Shown in pieces: positions 60,957 to 64,000 of a stretch of DNA of 64,000 nucleotides. Under the pieces are notes generated by a model. It did no database searches, was not told where the DNA came from, and was given only the letters and a program-made list of their open reading frames with translations. Numbering within the stretch: position 1 is the stretch's first letter; the number at the start of each line of letters is the position of its first letter. Source of the stretch: Streptomyces echinatus. Its GTDB lineage: Bacteria > Actinomycetota > Actinomycetes > Streptomycetales > Streptomycetaceae. Position numbers and translations under genes: made by a program. The stretch is taken from positions 372,001 through 436,000 of the forward strand of contig NZ_JACHJK010000007.1 of assembly GCF_014203595.1 (NCBI RefSeq), written 5' to 3'.

Positions 60957-61186
60957 GAGACGTTGTCACTGTGACTCGGCCGCGTTTTCTGTCGGCAGTG
61001 CGTCGAACCGGCCGGAACGCCCAGTTCGGCGGGCCGGAGTGTCTGTCTGTGGCGGGCGGGGCTTGACGGCCGACGGGGCGGCGGTTCCCCAGGGGCGCGG
61101 GGAACTGCGCGAACGGCCCCCACGCACCCGCACCCGGCGAACGAGCGCACCCCCTGCGGCGCGCACCCGAGCACACCGGCGCTCCC

Positions 61187-61987
61187 CTACGCCAGCAACC
61201 GTTCCAGGACCACCGCGATGCCGTCCTCCTCGTTGGAGGACGTCACCTCGTCGGCCACCGAGCGGAGCTCCTCGTGGGCGTTGGCCATCGCCACCCCGCG
61301 GGAGGCCCAGGCGAACATCGGGATGTCGTTCGGCATGTCGCCGAAGGCGATCGTGTCGGCCGCCTTCAGGCCCAGCCGGCGGGCCGCCAGGGACAGACCC
61401 GTGGCCTTGGACAGGCCAAGGGGCAGCAGTTCGACGATGCCCTCACCCGCCATGGCGACCGTCACGAAGCCGCCGGCCGCCTGCCTGGCCGCCTCGGCCA
61501 GCTCGTCGTCGCCCATCGTCGGATGCTGCACATAGATCTTGTTGAGAGGCGCCGTCCACAGATCGGAGGCGTCCGTGAACGGCGTCGCGGGAAGCGTGCC
61601 GGTCACCGCGTAACCCGGGCCCACCAGCACCTCGCCGTCGAGGCCGTCACGGCTGGCCGCCAGGTACAGCGGACCCACCTCGGCCTCGATCTTGGCCAGG
61701 GCCACGCCCGCCAGCTGCCGGTCCAGGGTGACCGAGGTCAGCAGGCGGTGGGCGCCGGCGTCGTAGACCTGGGCGCCCTGGCCGCAGACGGCGAGGCCGT
61801 CGTAGCCGAGGTCGTCCAGGATGTGCCGGGTCCACGGCACGGCGCGGCCGGTGACGACGATGTGGGCCGCGCCCGCCGCGGTGGCCGCGGCGAGCGCGTC
61901 ACGGGTGCGCTGCGAGACCGACTCGTCGGAGCGCAGCAGCGTTCCGTCGAGGTCGGTGGCGATCAGCCGGTAGGGGAAACCGGTCAC
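61187..61987 (-). CDS. HAD-superfamily (Cof-type) phosphatase
   Basis: 266 residues. LIATDLDGTLLRSDE motif I, VVTGRA motif II, LSKATGLSL motif III Lys and IAFGDMPNDIPMF motif IV. Resembles the Cof-type HAD at 49950-50828. GTG at 61987 overlaps the serS stop (GTGA), so it is translated with serS. Substrate unknown; the pairing with serS is common in actinobacteria. Confidence 0.9.
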   Translation of the reverse strand: MTGFPYRLIATDLDGTLLRSDESVSQRTRDALAAATAAGAAHIVVTGRAVPWTRHILDDLGYDGLAVCGQGAQVYDAGAHRLLTSVTLDRQLAGVALAKIEAEVGPLYLAASRDGLDGEVLVGPGYAVTGTLPATPFTDASDLWTAPLNKIYVQHPTMGDDELAEAARQAAGGFVTVAMAGEGIVELLPLGLSKATGLSLAARRLGLKAADTIAFGDMPNDIPMFAWASRGVAMANAHEELRSVADEVTSSNEEDGIAVVLERLLA

Positions 61988-63261
61988 TTGGCGACCGGCT
62001 CCAGCACCTCGCGGCCGCCCAGGTACGGGCGCAGCACCTCGGGGACCCGGACGGAGCCGTCGGCCTGCTGGTGGTTCTCCAGGATCGCCACGATCGTGCG
62101 CGGGACGGCGCACAGCGTGCCGTTGAGCGTGGCCAGCGGCTTGACCTGCTTGCCGTCGCGGACCCGGATGGACAGCCGCCGGGACTGGAACTCGGTGCAG
62201 TCCGAGGTCGACGTCAGCTCGCGGTACTTGCCCTGGGTCGGGACCCACGCCTCGCAGTCGTACTTACGGGCGGCCGAGGCGCCGAGGTCGGCGGAGGCGA
62301 CGTCGATGACGCGGAACGGCAGCTCCAGCGAGGTCAGCCACTGCTTCTCCCACTCCAGCAGGCGCTGGTGCTCGGCCCGCGAGTCCTCGGGAGCGACGTA
62401 CGAGAACATCTCGACCTTGTCGAACTGGTGCACGCGGAAGATGCCCCGCGTGTCCTTGCCGTGCGAGCCGGCCTCGCGGCGGAAGCACGGGGAGAAGCCC
62501 GCGTAGCGCAGCGGCAGCTTGTCGGCGTCGATGATCTCATCCATGTGGTACGCCGCCAGCGGGACCTCGGAGGTGCCGACCAGGTACAGGTCGTCCTTGT
62601 CCAGGTGGTAGACGTCCTGGGACGCCTGGCCGAGGAAGCCGGTACCCGCCATGGACTGCGGGCGGACCAGCGCCGGGGTCAGCATCGGCGTGAAGCCGGC
62701 CGCGGTGGCCTGCGCGATCGCCGCGTTCACCAGGGCCAGCTCCAGCAGGGCGCCGACACCGGTGAGGAAGTAGAAGCGGGAGCCGGAGACCTTGGCGCCG
62801 CGCTCGACGTCGATCGCGCCGAGCAGCTGGCCCAGCTCCAGGTGGTCCTTGGGCTCGAAGCCCTCGGCGGCGAAGTCGCGGATCGTGCCGTGCGTCTCCA
62901 GCGTGACGAAGTCCTCCTCGCCGCCGACGGGCACGTCGGGGTGGACGAGGTTGCCGAGGCGGAGCAGCAGCTGCTGGGTCTCGGCGTCGGCCGCGTCGCG
63001 CTCGGCGTCGGCGGCCTTCACCTCGGTCTTCAGCTGCTCGGCGCGCTTGAGCAGCTCGGCCTTCTCGTCGGCGGTGGCCTTGGGGATCAGCTTGCCGAGC
63101 TGCTTCTGCTCGGCGCGCAGCTCGTCGAAGCGGACGCCGGAGGACCTGCGCCGCTCGTCGGCAGACAGGAGGGAGTCGACGAGCGCGACGTCCTCTCCAC
63201 GGGCGCGCTGGGACGCGCGCACACGGTCGGGGTCCTCACGGAGCAGGCGAAGGTCAATCAC
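61984..63261 (-). CDS. serS: Seryl-tRNA synthetase
   Basis: 425-residue class II synthetase. The N-terminal helical hairpin (about 25-110) is the coiled-coil arm that contacts the tRNA-Ser variable arm. Motif 2 is FRREAGSHGKDTRGIFRVHQFDKVE and motif 3 lies in the C-terminal ATLNGTLCAVPRTIVAILENHQ segment. GTG at 63261 (VIDLRLLREDPDRVR) is chosen; the frame upstream to 63303 is not conserved. The gene is cotranscribed with the HAD gene. Confidence 0.97.
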   Translation of the reverse strand: MIDLRLLREDPDRVRASQRARGEDVALVDSLLSADERRRSSGVRFDELRAEQKQLGKLIPKATADEKAELLKRAEQLKTEVKAADAERDAADAETQQLLLRLGNLVHPDVPVGGEEDFVTLETHGTIRDFAAEGFEPKDHLELGQLLGAIDVERGAKVSGSRFYFLTGVGALLELALVNAAIAQATAAGFTPMLTPALVRPQSMAGTGFLGQASQDVYHLDKDDLYLVGTSEVPLAAYHMDEIIDADKLPLRYAGFSPCFRREAGSHGKDTRGIFRVHQFDKVEMFSYVAPEDSRAEHQRLLEWEKQWLTSLELPFRVIDVASADLGASAARKYDCEAWVPTQGKYRELTSTSDCTEFQSRRLSIRVRDGKQVKPLATLNGTLCAVPRTIVAILENHQQADGSVRVPEVLRPYLGGREVLEPVAK

Positions 63262-63438
63262 GGGGCCAAGGCTACCGGTGCGGGGTCGCCGCTCACGAAT
63301 CACTATTCCGGGGAGTTCGGATTGGCGGCTTACGTTCCGTTATGCGGTAAATGCCGAACGTGTTCCCCGCGTCAAGGGAAAAGCGTCTCACTCCCTGGGA
63401 CGGGGCAGGGCTCCGGTGCCCGGTTGACCGGATTTCCT

Positions 63439-63778
63439 TGTGGAGAACGGGATTTGGCGACCCGGTTGTCCACAGGGATCCAGGCCCTCCGGAGAGTTAT
63501 CCACAGGCTGTGTGGACAGTCTGTGGATTTCGGAATTGATCACTCCGGAAACGCCGAACGGACTGAAGAATTCCCGGGTCAAACCCTGCTGACACCCACT
63601 TTCGGGTGGAAAACGGTCGCCCCAAAAGATGAACCAAAGGAAACGGGTGGACGAAGGGTGACCCAGGGAGCGGTGACCTCCGGTGGGGTCTGTAGGGCGA
63701 TTTGTCGACCCGGTGACACTGCCCTGTCGACTTGTCCCCAGGTCGAGAAGGGAACCTGTGGATAACTCCTGTGGATAA
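63439..63778. promoter_or_regulatory. DnaA-box cluster upstream of serS
   Basis: The 540-bp serS-pheA gap holds no gene. Boxes: TTCTCCACA (reverse, 63439), TTGTCCACA (63466), TTATCCACA (63497), CTGTCCACA (reverse, 63511), a weaker AAATCCACA (reverse, 63522), TTGTCCCCA (63732), TTATCCACA (reverse, 63757 and 63770). Four are canonical. Confidence 0.65.
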
Positions 63779-63801
63779 CGTTCCTATGCAGGTACGACTG
63801 G

Positions 63802-64000
63802 CTAGAACCGGCCGTCCTGGCAGCGTGCCACCCAGTCGGCGGCGGCCATGAACTCCTCGTCCGACGTCCCCGGCAGCGTCGGCCGGGACTGGGCCGGCGT
63901 GATGTCCGCGCGCGGATAGGAACCGAGAAAGCGGACCTGGAGACAGATCCGGCGCAGCCCCATCAGTGTCTCCGCCATCCGCCGGTCGGCGATATGGCCC
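63802..64000 (-). CDS. pheA: Prephenate dehydratase, C-terminal ACT domain (5' part outside window)
   Basis: Open from the right edge to TAG at 63802-63804, 65 codons in the window. The tail GHIADRRMAETLMGLRRICLQVRFLGSYPRAD matches the ACT regulatory domain of monofunctional PheA, which binds phenylalanine for feedback control. Converts prephenate to phenylpyruvate. Upstream of serS on the same strand, separated by the DnaA-box gap. Confidence 0.85.
   Translation of the reverse strand, partial: GHIADRRMAETLMGLRRICLQVRFLGSYPRADITPAQSRPTLPGTSDEEFMAAADWVARCQDGRF

Noticed and set aside
63262..63438. T-box leader for serS
   Set aside because: I could not find the T-box sequence or an antiterminator/terminator pair; actinobacterial serS usually lacks one.

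Overview
This window reads as the chromosome core of a Streptomyces species, close to the replication origin. GC content is high throughout. The sporulation regulator pair ssgR-ssgA, the rpsF-ssb-rpsR-rplI operon followed by dnaB, an actinobacterial inositol-phosphate synthase, and a cydA-cydB-cydDC operon under a Rex-type operator all fit Streptomyces. From memory, the gene order matches the segment just beyond the origin in S. coelicolor. Nine perfect copies of GTTTCACGTGAAAC (parS, the ParB partition site) and two one-mismatch copies lie between 3.7 and 44.3 kb. Three intergenic clusters of DnaA-box-like 9-mers lie at 18.2, 52.7 and 63.4-63.8 kb. I see no insertion sequence, prophage or CRISPR array.

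Layout. 1-5 kb: secreted protein running off the left edge, CCA-adding enzyme, MFS transporter. 5-7 kb: PadR regulator and inositol-phosphate synthase under a perfect 19-bp palindrome. 7-14.5 kb: cell-envelope genes (class A PBP, GT87-type glycosyltransferase, FemX-type transferase, alanine-racemase-like enzyme, small membrane protein). 14.8-20 kb: rpsF-ssb-rpsR-rplI, a MATE exporter, dnaB. 20-30.6 kb: accessory metabolism and regulation (serine hydrolase, acetyltransferases, MarR with an MFS exporter, heme-binding-like protein, HAD and NUDIX enzymes, LysR, cystathionine gamma-lyase-like enzyme, LMW phosphatase, holin-like membrane protein, cupin). 30.8-32.3 kb: ssgR-ssgA. 32.4-41.5 kb: YibE/F-like membrane protein, TPP riboswitch and thiC, unknown membrane protein, metallophosphoesterase, LacI regulator, hisC, cyclophilin-like protein. 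41.5-49.8 kb: cytochrome bd operon plus a GAF histidine kinase. 49.9-56.5 kb: HAD phosphatase, LLM oxidoreductase, KptA, MerR, and an M24-peptidase-like/alpha-beta-hydrolase-SDR pair. 56.8-60.6 kb: four-gene ABC-2 transporter operon and a small conserved protein. 60.8-64 kb: an abnormal serine-type tRNA-like gene, HAD phosphatase, serS, and the 3' end of pheA.

Functional themes are replication and segregation (ssb, dnaB, parS, DnaA boxes), envelope synthesis (PBP, FemX, racemase-like), translation and tRNA maturation (cca, serS, ribosomal proteins, kptA), redox-controlled respiration (Rex operator, cydABDC, DevS-like kinase) and sporulation (ssgRA).

No wholly new multi-gene system stands out. 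The most unusual signals are: a 102-nt class-II tRNA-like gene with a 14-nt anticodon-type loop; eight tandem 12-residue repeats between the halves of CydDC; parS sequences built into terminator palindromes, a riboswitch arm, a coding frame and a start codon; DnaA-box clusters away from oriC; and the fused hydrolase-dehydrogenase with its translationally coupled peptidase-like partner.
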